From the NCBI GenBank assembly GCA_964574815.1, contig CAZNPL010000041.1:1-63655 (forward strand): a DNA stretch of 63,655 nucleotides. The letters are read 5' to 3'. Shown one piece after another: positions 43,868-52,897 of this stretch. The position numbers and the translations under genes were made by a program. Position 1 is the stretch's first letter. Each line of letters starts with the position of its first letter. Source of the stretch: CAZNPL01 sp964574815 (GTDB taxonomy: Bacteria > Planctomycetota > Phycisphaerae > UBA1845). A model generated the notes under the pieces. The model made no database searches and was not told where the DNA came from. It was given only the letters and a program-made list of their open reading frames with translations.

Positions 43868-44683
43868 CGGGTCGAGGCGGTTAAGCGTGTGACGGCGCAA
43901 CTTGAGTAAAGGTGCCGTAAGGCGGGCGTGAAGGCGGACCCAGAACGGCTTGCGATATGACGCCCGAATCTGCTCTTCGGAGAGTTGGTCGCAGCGAAAA
44001 CGGCGGTGGAGCTTGAGCAGGTGGTAGCGATCGCCCTCCTGGAGCTTTCGGCAAAGCCACCGCGCCGGCGGCGTCCGGCCTCCCCACCGCGCCGGTAGCC
44101 GCCAGGAGATCTGGAAATCGACCAGGTACGGCCGGCCGTCGTCGCCCAGCAGGACGTTCTGGCGTTTCTCCAGATCGACGTAGGCCATGCCGCGCGCGTG
44201 GATGGCGGCCACGGCGCGCGCGAGCCGGCCAAAAAAGTCGTCCGGCAGTTTCACCTCCTTGGACAGATGCCGGCCCTCGACGTACTCGTGAACAATGCCA
44301 GTGGCACCCCACCGCCCGATGAGTCGCGGGACAGCGTCCAGATCGGCGACCGCCCGGTAGCAGTCGGCCTCGTGGCGGGCGAGCAGCCGGCCGATCCACT
44401 CCGCCGGCAGTCCACAGATGTCCGCCCGTCGCCCCAGTTTGAGGATCACGCGGCCTGACTTACCCTGATATAGCGAAGTGCACGCGAAAAAATCGTGTTT
44501 GAAGCACCGCACCAGTCGGTACGTATCGCCGCCGACGTAAATGGTATCCGGCGGCTCCGATCGCCCCAAGGCGCGCAGGCTGGCGGGAAGTTCTTTCACG
44601 TCGTCAGTCCAAAGGTCCTTGCGAGGGCGGTCCGTGCCTCGATCACCTGATTCTAAGCCGGACGATCCCGGAGCCCAGGCCAC
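43751..44683 (-). CDS. Protein kinase-like phosphotransferase
   Basis: The 310-residue product has a kinase-like fold: VILKLGRRADICGL in the N-lobe, then IHARGMAYVDLEKRQNVLLG corresponding to the catalytic loop (an HxDxxxxN-like pattern with the Asp in YVDLEKRQN), and YLVDFQISW as the DFG-equivalent. It resembles RIO/Waa-type lipopolysaccharide or small-molecule kinases more than classic Ser/Thr kinases. The last ~35 residues run antisense into a CPBP remnant and are not conserved. The GTG at 44683 is uncertain; the GTG at 44599 is an alternative. Confidence 0.7.
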   Translation of the reverse strand: MAWAPGSSGLESGDRGTDRPRKDLWTDDVKELPASLRALGRSEPPDTIYVGGDTYRLVRCFKHDFFACTSLYQGKSGRVILKLGRRADICGLPAEWIGRLLARHEADCYRAVADLDAVPRLIGRWGATGIVHEYVEGRHLSKEVKLPDDFFGRLARAVAAIHARGMAYVDLEKRQNVLLGDDGRPYLVDFQISWRLPARWGGRTPPARWLCRKLQEGDRYHLLKLHRRFRCDQLSEEQIRASYRKPFWVRLHARLTAPLLKLRRHTLNRLDPSRKVGERGAAPDGRNIDGPPIEDEVNQPPAPKASGSLT

Positions 44684-45317
44684 TCCGCCGGGTGGCCCGG
44701 GTCGCGCCCGCGACCCGGCGTCACGATTTCACTGAAACTCCCCCTTGATTACCGAAGGATTTGTTGAATACCTACGGCCCCCTGGAACATCGCCGATACG
44801 CGCCCCCTGGCAATTCCAGATTGAGCCGGGCGATGGCGCACGTGCTCAAGCAGCGAGTGAGATCCCGACTCGATAACGCCGCAGGCTCGGCTCCACTTTG
44901 ACACTCCCGAGCCCACCAGATACGGATAGGATCCTCGACGCTGAGCCGGGATCCCACGCCGGCCGTCGCTCCCGGGAGTGCGAACGATCGCCGCTTCATC
45001 CAAGCGGGCGCACCCTCGCCCCGGGAATGCGAGTCGGCCCAAAAGGGAACGATAACTGAAAGACCACAAACGCCGGGTCGGGGCGAATCGTAGGAACTCG
45101 CCGCGAATTGCTTCCGTATAAACCATTCAACACCGTTGTTCCCGAGTCAAATCAATTGAACGGTTGCGCCGCAGGACGGTCACCATGGGCACGCCCGTCG
45201 CCCAAATCGTGGCACCCCTGCAAGATCAGGCGGCTTGCGCCTAGAATACTCAGCCGCTGTCCAGTCGCCGCACGTGTCCGCAACTTGGCAGTCTGAAGTC
45301 CTCACGAGGTCGAATGC
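44684..45317. other. Intergenic, no convincing gene
   Basis: About 630 bp. The open frame at 44749-45126 (minus) has no domain, signal or good ribosome site. No repeats or terminators stand out. Confidence 0.5.
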
Positions 45318-45686
45318 ATGTATGAAATCACTGTCGCCGGTTCTTTCTGCGCCGTTCATCGCATACGGTTGCCCGATGGAACCGTGGAACCGTTGCACGG
45401 GCACGATTGGCGCGTTACCGCCCGGCTGCAGTCGGCAGACCTCGATGCGGACGGGCTGGTGGCGGATTTCGTCGAGGTCGAGAAGCGGCTTGGCGACACG
45501 ACGGCCGAACTGCACCACGGAAACCTGAACGAGCATGACTGGCTTTCCGGCGTCAACCCGACGGCGGAGCACGTCGCCCGCGTCATCTTTGAACGATTGT
45601 CCGCCGATCCGGTCTGGGGCCATCTGGTCCAGTCGGTCCACGTCGAGGAGGCGCCGGGATGTTCGGCGGGCTTTCTCCGGCGTTAA
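45318..45686 (+). CDS. PTPS-family pterin enzyme, PTPS-III-like
   Basis: The 122-residue protein is of the 6-pyruvoyl-tetrahydropterin synthase/QueD family: zinc ligands in GSFCAVHRI and HGHDW, and the closing VHVEEAPGCSAGF. In QueD and PTPS the catalytic Cys sits four residues before the HGH; here that position is Val, and a Glu lies three before it (VEPLHGHDW). This Glu placement is that of PTPS-III enzymes, which can replace FolB in folate synthesis. It could act in folate or in queuosine synthesis; queC is elsewhere in the window. ATG at 45318. Confidence 0.8.
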   Translation: MYEITVAGSFCAVHRIRLPDGTVEPLHGHDWRVTARLQSADLDADGLVADFVEVEKRLGDTTAELHHGNLNEHDWLSGVNPTAEHVARVIFERLSADPVWGHLVQSVHVEEAPGCSAGFLRR

Positions 45687-45791
45687 CTTGCTCCGTTCGC
45701 CCGATTTGGGGTCAAGTTGACGCCGTTTTCGGGGGTTCGTAAAATCCACAGCCGTGGGTTCCCGTAGCATTGGAGATGAAAGCGAACCGGG

Positions 45792-46292
45792 ATGGCCATA
45801 CTTTGCCAACGATGCCAGAAGGCTCAGGCGACGGTCCACCTGACTGAGATCACCCAGCCGGACGGCGAGAAACAGGAGCGCCATCTCTGCGAGAGCTGCG
45901 CCGCAGAGGAGGGGCTCACGATGCAGAAGCAGGAGTCCATCAGCGCCATCCTGGAAGGACTGGTCAAGCACTCCTCGGGGATGAGTCATGCCACCGACGT
46001 GACCTGCCCTGAATGCGGTCTGTCGTTCCGGGAGTTTCGGTCGACCGGCCTGCTGGGTTGCCCCAACGACTACAAGGCATTCGAGCGACAACTGGCTCCG
46101 TTGATCGAGCGCGCCCACGATGGGGCGACGCACCACGTCGGCAAGTCTCCAGGCCGGCTTAAAGGCGCCTCGCCGAACGTTCACGTGACGATCGCCCGGC
46201 TTCAGCGTTCGCTGAAGGAAGCGTTGAAAATCGAGGACTACGAGCTTGCCGCTAAGCTGCGCGACGAGATCAAGGCGTTGGAATCAGCGTGA
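45792..46292 (+). CDS. mcsA: McsA, activator of arginine kinase McsB
   Basis: The 166-residue protein has a first zinc finger with two CxxC pairs (CQRCQKAQ, CESCAAEE), a second one (CPECGLSF ... GLLGCPNDYKAF) and a C-terminal UvrB/UvrC motif (LKIEDYELAAKLRDEIKALE). The order matches McsA. In the second finger the final Cys of the usual CxxCY is replaced by Asp (CPNDY), so that site may not bind zinc. It precedes mcsB with a GTGA overlap. Confidence 0.9.
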   Translation: MAILCQRCQKAQATVHLTEITQPDGEKQERHLCESCAAEEGLTMQKQESISAILEGLVKHSSGMSHATDVTCPECGLSFREFRSTGLLGCPNDYKAFERQLAPLIERAHDGATHHVGKSPGRLKGASPNVHVTIARLQRSLKEALKIEDYELAAKLRDEIKALESA

Positions 46293-47347
46293 ACCTGGAC
46301 GAGATTGCAAATAGCGTCGGTGAGTGGCTCAAGGGCGAGGGCCCCTTCTCTGACGTCGTCATCTCCTCCCGTATTCGTCTCGCACGCAACATCGCCGGGT
46401 TCCCCTTCCTCAGCAAGGCCGACCCGTCCGAGCGCCGGCGGGTCTATCGGATTCTCGCCGACTGCATCTCGGACACCCACCCCGACCCGGACACGTTGCT
46501 GGTCGACATCGACTCGGCGGACGAGCTGGATCGCCGGTTGCTCGTCGAACGCCACCTGATCAGTCGGCAGCACGCCGAAGGTGACGGCACGCGCGGCGTG
46601 GCCATCTGCCGCGGCGAACGGCGGGCAGTCATGATCAACGAGGAGGACCACCTCCGCATGCAGGTATTGCGCAGCGGACTCCAGATTGCAGCCCTGTACG
46701 AAGAGATCGACGCGCTCGATGGCATGCTCGAGCAGCACGTGGAATACGCCTTCGACGACCGGTTCGGCTATCTGACGGCGTGCCCAACCAACGTCGGAAC
46801 GGGCCTGCGAGTGTCGGTCATGTTGCACCTGCCGGCACTGAAGCTGACCAACCAGATCGAAAAGATGTTCCGCGCCGCCAAAGACATGCGCCTCGCCGTC
46901 CGAGGCCTTTACGGTGAAGGAACCGACGCCACCGGCGATTTCTTTCAAATCTCAAACCAAGTGACGCTGGGCCGATGCGAGGAAGAGATCGTCGATGACT
47001 TCGGCAACAACGTCATCCCGAAGATCGTCAGCTACGAGCTCGCGGCGCGCGAGGTGCTCCTCAAGGAGCGAACCGACGTGCTCGATGACAAGGTCTGGCG
47101 CGCCTACGGCACGCTGGAACACGCCCGCACCATCAGCAGCGACGAATCGCTGTTTCTACTCTCCCACGTGCGCATGGGCGTCAGCATGGGCCGCTGCAAG
47201 GACCTCGATCTCGAGCGGGTGAACGAAATGTTCATCCGCAGCCAGTCCGCCCACCTCCAGAAGCTCAACGGCCGGCAGCTCGACGGCGCCGAGCGAGGCG
47301 TCGCCCGAGCCGAATACCTCCGCCGTGTTCTCGGCTCAAATAACTGA
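46289..47347 (+). CDS. mcsB: Protein arginine kinase McsB
   Basis: The 352-residue enzyme of the phosphagen-kinase family transfers phosphate to Arg residues, marking proteins for Clp proteolysis. Visible blocks: VVISSRIRLARNIAGFPF for nucleotide binding, INEEDHLRMQVLRSGLQI, and GYLTACPTNVGTGLRVSVML (the region of the active-site loop). The allosteric phosphoarginine-binding RDxxRA motif of Firmicute McsB appears near the C-terminus as RGVARA, with the Asp lost. The start is GTG overlapping the mcsA stop. Two hairpins lie downstream. Confidence 0.93.
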   Translation: MNLDEIANSVGEWLKGEGPFSDVVISSRIRLARNIAGFPFLSKADPSERRRVYRILADCISDTHPDPDTLLVDIDSADELDRRLLVERHLISRQHAEGDGTRGVAICRGERRAVMINEEDHLRMQVLRSGLQIAALYEEIDALDGMLEQHVEYAFDDRFGYLTACPTNVGTGLRVSVMLHLPALKLTNQIEKMFRAAKDMRLAVRGLYGEGTDATGDFFQISNQVTLGRCEEEIVDDFGNNVIPKIVSYELAAREVLLKERTDVLDDKVWRAYGTLEHARTISSDESLFLLSHVRMGVSMGRCKDLDLERVNEMFIRSQSAHLQKLNGRQLDGAERGVARAEYLRRVLGSNN

Positions 47348-47383
47348 GCCACCGGTATCCGATCCACGAAGGGCGAAAAAACA

Positions 47384-47417
47384 CCTAATATCCAAGATTA
47401 GGGCAAGCATACTTGCC
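47384..47417 (+). terminator. Two tandem hairpins after mcsB
   Basis: CCTAAT (47384-47389) with ATTAGG (47397-47402), and GGCAAG-CATA-CTTGCC (47402-47417), are both perfect. They start 37 nt after the mcsB stop. There is no long T-run, so termination efficiency is uncertain. Confidence 0.5.
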
Positions 47418-47534
47418 TTCTACGCCGGATCCTGGCGTAATCCGGCTGTGCTCGCACCCGGATGCAAGCACTTCGCCACCATTCGGCAGGCCGCAAGCGC
47501 CGGACCAGCGTCATGCAGTCAGTCACGTCATACC

Positions 47535-48446
47535 TCACTCGTCTTCATCCACGACGAACACGCGACGCAGGTCTGCGAGCCCGACGGCCGGCTCCACCTG
47601 AAGCACGTACAGGAGGCTGTTGCCCGGGTCGACTTTGATCGATGCGATCTTGCCGATCGTCACGTTCGGCGGCAGGGTCAGGTCATCGGCCAACGTCATG
47701 ACCATGTCGCCGACCCGAATCGCGCCCCCGTTGATGTACTTGTGATGAACGTCGCGGATCTCGATCCGGCCGCCGCCCTGCCCGACGAGCCAGAAAACCT
47801 CGTCCATCGTTGAAACGCTCGATCCGTCCACTCGGGCAATCGTCACCGCCATGCGCGTGTCCGGATCGCTGAGCGAGCCAACCTGCGAGGTGTAGGAGCC
47901 GCAGCGCTCGATTACCCCGACAAGAGCCTCGGCCGCAACCACGGCCATCCCCTCCGACACGCCTTCCGTCTGACCGAGATCGAGCGAGAAACGATCCGAC
48001 AGTACCGCATCGCCGCGGCGAACACCCGCACGACGCCCCGCCAGCAACGTTTTCGACTCGCGCCAGGCCAGGGCATCGCCCGCAATGATGCGCGCGGGAA
48101 TCAACCGCCCTCTGGCGCCAAGGCCCCGCCCGCGAACGCCGGCCAGCATCTCGTTCTCCCGGCGAAGGGCCTGGTTTTGAGCCGCCAGCGTGGCGACCGT
48201 CGATCGCAACGCCTCGATCCTGTCGGCCGCGCGTCCGCCCTCTGAGCCCGCCAGACCGGCCGGGTCGTTCCAATCCGTCAGTCGGCTCACGATGTCCTGA
48301 AGCGGCGCGATGATCTGAAGAAGGTTGGCCATCCGCCCGGTCACGGCCGCTGGCAGCACAAAGGCGACGGCCGCGACGGCCAGAAGAATGACAAGGGTAC
48401 GCCACGACGTGGCACGTTGCGTGAGGCGATGCGCGTTGCGTCTCAT
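47535..48446 (-). CDS. mreC: Rod shape-determining protein MreC
   Basis: The 303-residue protein has one N-terminal membrane helix (LVILLAVAAVAFVLPAAV), a coiled-coil (IEALRSTVATLAAQNQALRR) and a beta-rich periplasmic domain with GDMVMTLADD and GKIASIKVD, as expected of MreC. It acts in the elongasome, linking MreB to cell-wall synthesis. The start is ATG at 48446 (MRRNAHRL); a longer frame is rejected. It lies 19 nt downstream of mreB. No mreD is recognised after it. Confidence 0.9.
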   Translation of the reverse strand: MRRNAHRLTQRATSWRTLVILLAVAAVAFVLPAAVTGRMANLLQIIAPLQDIVSRLTDWNDPAGLAGSEGGRAADRIEALRSTVATLAAQNQALRRENEMLAGVRGRGLGARGRLIPARIIAGDALAWRESKTLLAGRRAGVRRGDAVLSDRFSLDLGQTEGVSEGMAVVAAEALVGVIERCGSYTSQVGSLSDPDTRMAVTIARVDGSSVSTMDEVFWLVGQGGGRIEIRDVHHKYINGGAIRVGDMVMTLADDLTLPPNVTIGKIASIKVDPGNSLLYVLQVEPAVGLADLRRVFVVDEDE

Positions 48447-48465
48447 CCGAGCGTCCCGCAGGCGA

Positions 48466-49521
48466 TCAGACCTCGTCCTCGTCGGACTCCATCGTCTCCT
48501 TCCAGTCGGCGAGGTTCTCGAGGTACACCGCCGTACCACGGGCTACGCAGCTCAATGCATCGTCCACGACGAAACAGTCCAAGCCGGTCGTGGCCGACAT
48601 CAACTGCGCGAAACCGTGCAACAATGCGCCACCGCCGGCGAGGTAAATCCCGCACTCGACCAGGTCCGCAGCGAGCTCCGGCTCCGCCTGATTGAGGGCA
48701 CGCATGGTACAGTCAATAATCTGGCCGACCGGCTCCTTGAGCGCGTCCCGAATCTCGGCGCTGCTCACCAGCGTCTTGCGCGGCAGGCCGCTGATCATGT
48801 CCCGACCGCGCACCTCCATCTCGCGCTCGCCGTCGTCAAACTCCGCCACCGACCCGATCTGAATCTTGATGCGCTCGGCCGTCTGCAGACCGATCATCAG
48901 GTTGTACGTGCGCCGCATGTAGCTCACAACCGCGTCGTCCATGTCGTCGCCGGCCACACGGATGGATTCACACACGCTGATGTCGGCCAGCGACATGATC
49001 GCCACCTCGGTCGTTCCGCCCCCGATGTCAACGATCATCGAGGCCGTCGGTTCGGCAATGGGCAATCCCGCACCGATGCCGGCCGCCATCGGTTCCTCGA
49101 CGAGATAGACCCGGCGGGCGCCGGCGCGTTCCGCAGAGTTATAGACGGCGCGCTTCTCGACTGCGGTGATGCCGGAGGGAATGGCGATGACGACCCGCGG
49201 CTTGAGAAAGCGGCTTCGTCCGTGAACCTTGCGGATGAAGTAGCCGAGCATCGCCTCGGTGATGTCGAAGTCGGCGATCACACCGTCCTTGAGCGGACGC
49301 ACCGCCTCGATCGAGCCCGGAGTCTTGCCGAGCATCTCCTTCGCCACCAGACCGACGGCGTTGCCATTGTCCAGAACGCGGTTGGTGCCCCTGCGGACGG
49401 CAACGACGGAGGGCTCGTTCAGAACAATCCCCTCACCTTTCACGCACACCAGCGTGTTGCAGGTGCCCAGATCGATCCCCATGTCGACGCTGAACGCGCC
49501 AAACAGTGAGTCCAGAATCAC
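48466..49521 (-). CDS. mreB: Rod shape-determining protein MreB
   Basis: The 351-residue actin homologue has phosphate-1 loop MGIDLGTCNTLV, the hinge and phosphate-2 IVDIGGGTTEVAI, EEPMAAGIGAGLPI and the late YLAGGGALLHGF. All nucleotide-binding motifs are present. It organises cell-wall synthesis along the long axis of rod-shaped cells. It starts at GTG and is followed by mreC. Two small genes of unknown function lie upstream on the same strand. Confidence 0.97.
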   Translation of the reverse strand: MILDSLFGAFSVDMGIDLGTCNTLVCVKGEGIVLNEPSVVAVRRGTNRVLDNGNAVGLVAKEMLGKTPGSIEAVRPLKDGVIADFDITEAMLGYFIRKVHGRSRFLKPRVVIAIPSGITAVEKRAVYNSAERAGARRVYLVEEPMAAGIGAGLPIAEPTASMIVDIGGGTTEVAIMSLADISVCESIRVAGDDMDDAVVSYMRRTYNLMIGLQTAERIKIQIGSVAEFDDGEREMEVRGRDMISGLPRKTLVSSAEIRDALKEPVGQIIDCTMRALNQAEPELAADLVECGIYLAGGGALLHGFAQLMSATTGLDCFVVDDALSCVARGTAVYLENLADWKETMESDEDEV

Positions 49522-49557
49522 ACGTCGTGTCCTTTCCCAAGCCCGGCAGAAACGCCG

Positions 49558-49728
49558 CTAGGCGCCGCCCACCGGAACCCCTCCGAAGGGCAACCACGAG
49601 CCGAACAGAAATTGGGCGCGGATCGAGATGACCACGATGGCAATCAACATGAACAGCGAGGCGATCGCCAAAAGTATCGTGTAAATGTCGTTTTCAGGCT
49701 TTTCCGCTGCCGGTCCGCCTTCACTCAT
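49558..49728 (-). CDS. 56-aa membrane protein beside mreB
   Basis: A short frame starting MSEGGPAAEKPEND has one membrane helix (TILLAIASLFMLIAIVVISI) and a short Gly/Pro-rich tail ending VPVGGA. It ends 36 nt before the mreB start on the same strand, and GGAG precedes its ATG. Its codons are GC-ending and coding-like. I do not recognise the family; position suggests a role with MreB. It is short enough to be missed by automatic callers. Confidence 0.65.
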   Translation of the reverse strand: MSEGGPAAEKPENDIYTILLAIASLFMLIAIVVISIRAQFLFGSWLPFGGVPVGGA

Positions 49729-49863
49729 TTCCGTCCGCTCCGATGGTTTGACTAGGACTGTCTCGCCAGACGCGTGCGGTCACGTGCCGCAGTCCGGTGC
49801 CGGACCAAGCATACCCGACCGGGCGCGGGAATCAAACAGGTTACATGACCCGGGCGGCCGGAC

Positions 49864-50757
49864 CTATGGATTCGCGAACTGCTGCTCGTCGTGAACCTGA
49901 TCCCCCTTCCGCGGGGACATCCCTTCCGCGGATCGGACCAGTCGCCCGGCCGCCAGGTTCGGCTCGACGTCGGTGATCTCGATGTCGCCGACATACTGCG
50001 TGCCACCGCGCGAAATGACCAGGATCATGCCTTTGACCACCTGATCGGCCGAGCCGACGCTCACCGTCACGTTCGGCCCCTCCACCTCGACCACGTGCCC
50101 GGTAATGGTCGGCAGCTCGGCGTCCCGCGCCATACCCGTCGCGGCCATTCCCGGCACCGTCGCCAGACGCGGAGCAGCCGCCGCGGTGAAACCGACCCCT
50201 TGCGCAAGCTTCTCGTTCTCGGCCCGCAGCATGCTGATCTGCTGGGCCTGTTGCCTCTGCTGCTGCACGAGAACGGCCACGCGCGTCGTCAACTCGTTCA
50301 CGCGGTCGTTGAGATCCACATTGCGGCGCTCCAGCTCGATGTTGCGATTCTCCAACGACTTACGCTGCTTCTCGATCTCTTCGCGAGCCGCTTGTGCGAT
50401 ACCCAATTCGTTGGTCAACCGCTGCGCCAGCGCATCAGCCTGTCGTTTATCGGAACTCAGCCGGGCAATCTCAGCCTTTTGGTTCGCCACCTCGGTGTTG
50501 GCCTCGAGCAGCTTCGCCTCCAGCTGATTGATTCGATCGTTGAGAACTCGAATCGTATCGCGGGCGGCGGCAAGCTCGGCTGCCCGGGCGGCCATCTGGT
50601 TGCGCTCGTGCGCGTCGGCGACCTGGGCCAGATTGCGGTAGCCCTCGGCAAGAACCTTCCAGTTGTTCACACTTGCGACGAATGAAATGGCCGACATGGA
50701 AAAAGCCACACAGAGGACGACCAGAACGACGATCAGAACTTTCGTTACAGCGCTCAA
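49864..50757 (-). CDS. Coiled-coil membrane protein upstream of the mre genes
   Basis: The 297-residue protein starts with a helix (KVLIVVLVVLCVAFSM) and continues as a ~130-residue coiled-coil rich in Glu, Gln, Arg and Asn. It ends in a beta domain with HVVEVEGPNVTVSVGSAD and ILVISRGGTQYVGDIEITDV. The beta end resembles the repeats of MreC-like or secretin-associated domains, but no family is named. TTG at 50757 (GGAG 9 nt upstream) is chosen because it places the helix at the N-terminus; the longer frame starts at 50904. Confidence 0.65.
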   Translation of the reverse strand: MSAVTKVLIVVLVVLCVAFSMSAISFVASVNNWKVLAEGYRNLAQVADAHERNQMAARAAELAAARDTIRVLNDRINQLEAKLLEANTEVANQKAEIARLSSDKRQADALAQRLTNELGIAQAAREEIEKQRKSLENRNIELERRNVDLNDRVNELTTRVAVLVQQQRQQAQQISMLRAENEKLAQGVGFTAAAAPRLATVPGMAATGMARDAELPTITGHVVEVEGPNVTVSVGSADQVVKGMILVISRGGTQYVGDIEITDVEPNLAAGRLVRSAEGMSPRKGDQVHDEQQFANP

Positions 50758-51232
50758 CGGGAATTCTCCATCGGGAACTCGTTCCCGGGCGACCAAACAG
50801 GAGGGCATTGCCGGCCTCGATCCAACCCGGCGAGCGTGTCGGCTGGTGACCTTCGTTTCCAGGCGGCGTGCCCAGCCGTCACCGGCCGGCAGCAGCCTCG
50901 ACATTCGGGCGTGAGGCTGCCGTGCGTCGCCGGGGGGAAGCCGCCCGCATCCTCGCGACTCGCCACCACCGGCACTCCATCAAACATCGTCGTATATCGC
51001 ACCCACACAAACGTTGCAACCCCCCGAGACGCCGAAAGCGTGTGGCTCAGGGGCGCCAGAGACCCCGCCCGCCCCAGACGCCGGTGGCCGAGCCCGCATC
51101 ATCCGCAGTAGCCGCAACGCAGCCGGCCCCGCCGGCACGAGGACATAAGCTCCGATGCTTCGCCGCCCGAACAGAAGGCCGTCGAAACAACTCTCAATTG
51201 ATGTTTCCGCTACGCGTTGTCCGTCATTAGCA
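50758..51232. other. Intergenic, no gene seen
   Basis: About 475 bp between pyrC and the coiled-coil gene. The frames here are shadows. It should contain the promoter for the coiled-coil/mre genes; no clear motif stands out. Confidence 0.5.
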
Positions 51233-52573
51233 CTAAGTGCGGGGGGCGCGAAGTCCGTCGAAACGAGATCGGTACACCCCCGACCGATGCGTCAACGCGC
51301 CGTCCACGATGGTCGCGACCGCGCGGCCCCGAACTTCCCAACCGGCAAAGGGTGTGTTCCGGCTCTTGGAATGAAACTGCTTGGGGTCGATATGCCAAGG
51401 TGTCTCCGGGTCGATCAGCGTCAGGTCGGCCGATGCACCCCTGCCGAGCGTACCGCCCTCGACGCCGAGAATACGCCCCGGCACGACGCTCAAGAGCTTT
51501 AGAAGGTCGCTCCAGCCCAAAACACCTTGGTGCACTAGCTTCTCCGTCGCAATCCCGAGTGCCGTCTCCAGACCGACAATCCCGAACGGCGCATCCAGCA
51601 TGCCCTGTGCCTTCTCATCCGCCGCGTGGGGAGCATGATCCGTGACGATACAGTCGATCGTCCCATCGGTAAGCGCCTCCACGCAGGCTGAAACGTCCCG
51701 GTCGCCGCGCAGCGGCGGATTCATCTTGGTGTTAGGGTCCTGTTCGCGGCATGCTTCGTCCGTGAGCACCAGGTGATGAACGCATACCTCGCACGTAACC
51801 GGCAGCCCCTCTCGCTTCGCGGCACGCACCAGCTCCAAAGCCAGATCGGTCGATATGTGGGCAACGTGATAGCGCGCCCCTGTCTCGCGCACCAGGTTCA
51901 GATCTCGCTCAATCATGGCCGCCTCGGCCTCGGGCGAAAGCCCCGGCAAATCCAGTTCGCGGCTCACCGCCCCTTGGTGAATGACGCCGCCGCCCGAAAT
52001 CCCCATGGATTGACAGTGCTGAATGAGCAATGCACCGCACCCGCGCGCACGTCGGCACACTTCACGCATCACATCCTCGCGCTCGATCGCAGCGCCGTCG
52101 TCGCTGAACGCGATGGCCCCACGCGACCGCAACTCGCTCAGATCAAGCGGTTCGACGCCGCCGCGCTCTCGAGTCATCGCTGCAACCGGGTAAACGCGAG
52201 CGTAACCGCGCTCCTGGGCCCGCTCCTGCACGAATGCAAGTGTTTCGTTGTTGTCGATCGGGGGCGATGTGTTCGGCATGCACGCGACCGCAGTGAAGCC
52301 ACCGGCCGCGGCCGCACGCGTACCGGTCTCGATCGTTTCCTTGTGCTCGCCGCCCGGCTCGCGCAGATGAACGTGCATATCGATCAAGCCAGGGCAGACG
52401 ATCAACCCACGCGCGTCAATAGCTGCCAGGTGCGCCGATCCCTCGGCGCCGACCGCAGCGATTCGACCATCCGAAACAACAACGTCGTCCACGCGATCGA
52501 TTCGATTAGCCGGATCGATGACACGACCGCCGCGAATCACAAACGTCGAAGGCAGGGACCCGACATATTGCAT
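51233..52573 (-). CDS. pyrC: Dihydroorotase (class I)
   Basis: The 446-residue enzyme of the amidohydrolase superfamily cyclises carbamoyl-aspartate to dihydroorotate in pyrimidine synthesis. Seen are the metal-binding DMHVHLREPGGEHKETI near residue 60, the VHHLVLTDEAC region, and IVTDHAPHAADEKAQG carrying the catalytic Asp. These match class I bacterial dihydroorotases. ATG at 52573 (MQYVGSLP) gives the normal length; the GTG at 52627 is rejected for lack of family sequence. It is a lone pyrimidine gene. Confidence 0.93.
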   Translation of the reverse strand: MQYVGSLPSTFVIRGGRVIDPANRIDRVDDVVVSDGRIAAVGAEGSAHLAAIDARGLIVCPGLIDMHVHLREPGGEHKETIETGTRAAAAGGFTAVACMPNTSPPIDNNETLAFVQERAQERGYARVYPVAAMTRERGGVEPLDLSELRSRGAIAFSDDGAAIEREDVMREVCRRARGCGALLIQHCQSMGISGGGVIHQGAVSRELDLPGLSPEAEAAMIERDLNLVRETGARYHVAHISTDLALELVRAAKREGLPVTCEVCVHHLVLTDEACREQDPNTKMNPPLRGDRDVSACVEALTDGTIDCIVTDHAPHAADEKAQGMLDAPFGIVGLETALGIATEKLVHQGVLGWSDLLKLLSVVPGRILGVEGGTLGRGASADLTLIDPETPWHIDPKQFHSKSRNTPFAGWEVRGRAVATIVDGALTHRSGVYRSRFDGLRAPRT

Positions 52574-52671
52574 GCGCCATACGGTAATCGCCAAACGCAA
52601 CCATCGCAACTCGTCCAGCCGTTTCACCCATCACAGCCGGGAGCGCAAACGACCGGACCATCGCTCCACGT

Positions 52672-52767
52672 GTGCCATGCCCACGCTTGCACGCGTTCAG
52701 CGTGTCCGAAGCGCGCCGTGCGCAACGCGGTTCCCGCCCTTGAAGCGGAAGCCGTGTTGCCCGTGCG
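52672..52767. repeat. Dispersed GTGCCATGCCCACGCT element
   Basis: GTGCCATGCCCACGCT at 52672-52687 recurs at 54765-54780. It is followed by CGCAACGCGG near 52730 and ends near GTTGCCCGTGCGG, recalling the palindromes at 13.3 and 20.4 kb, so it may be a decayed relative. Confidence 0.5.
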
Positions 52768-52897
52768 GCGGCCGCCCAATCAGCACCGCGACAGTCACGG
52801 AGCGGACTCACTCGGTTGCGCTGGTCCGACTCAGGCGGATCCTCCAGTGGCGTGCCGCCTTCAATCGGCTATTGGGATGGGTTCCGAACGCAGGGTG

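Noticed and set aside
44749..45126. 125-aa minus-strand frame in the gap before the PTPS gene
   Set aside because: No signal, domain or ribosome site; probably chance.
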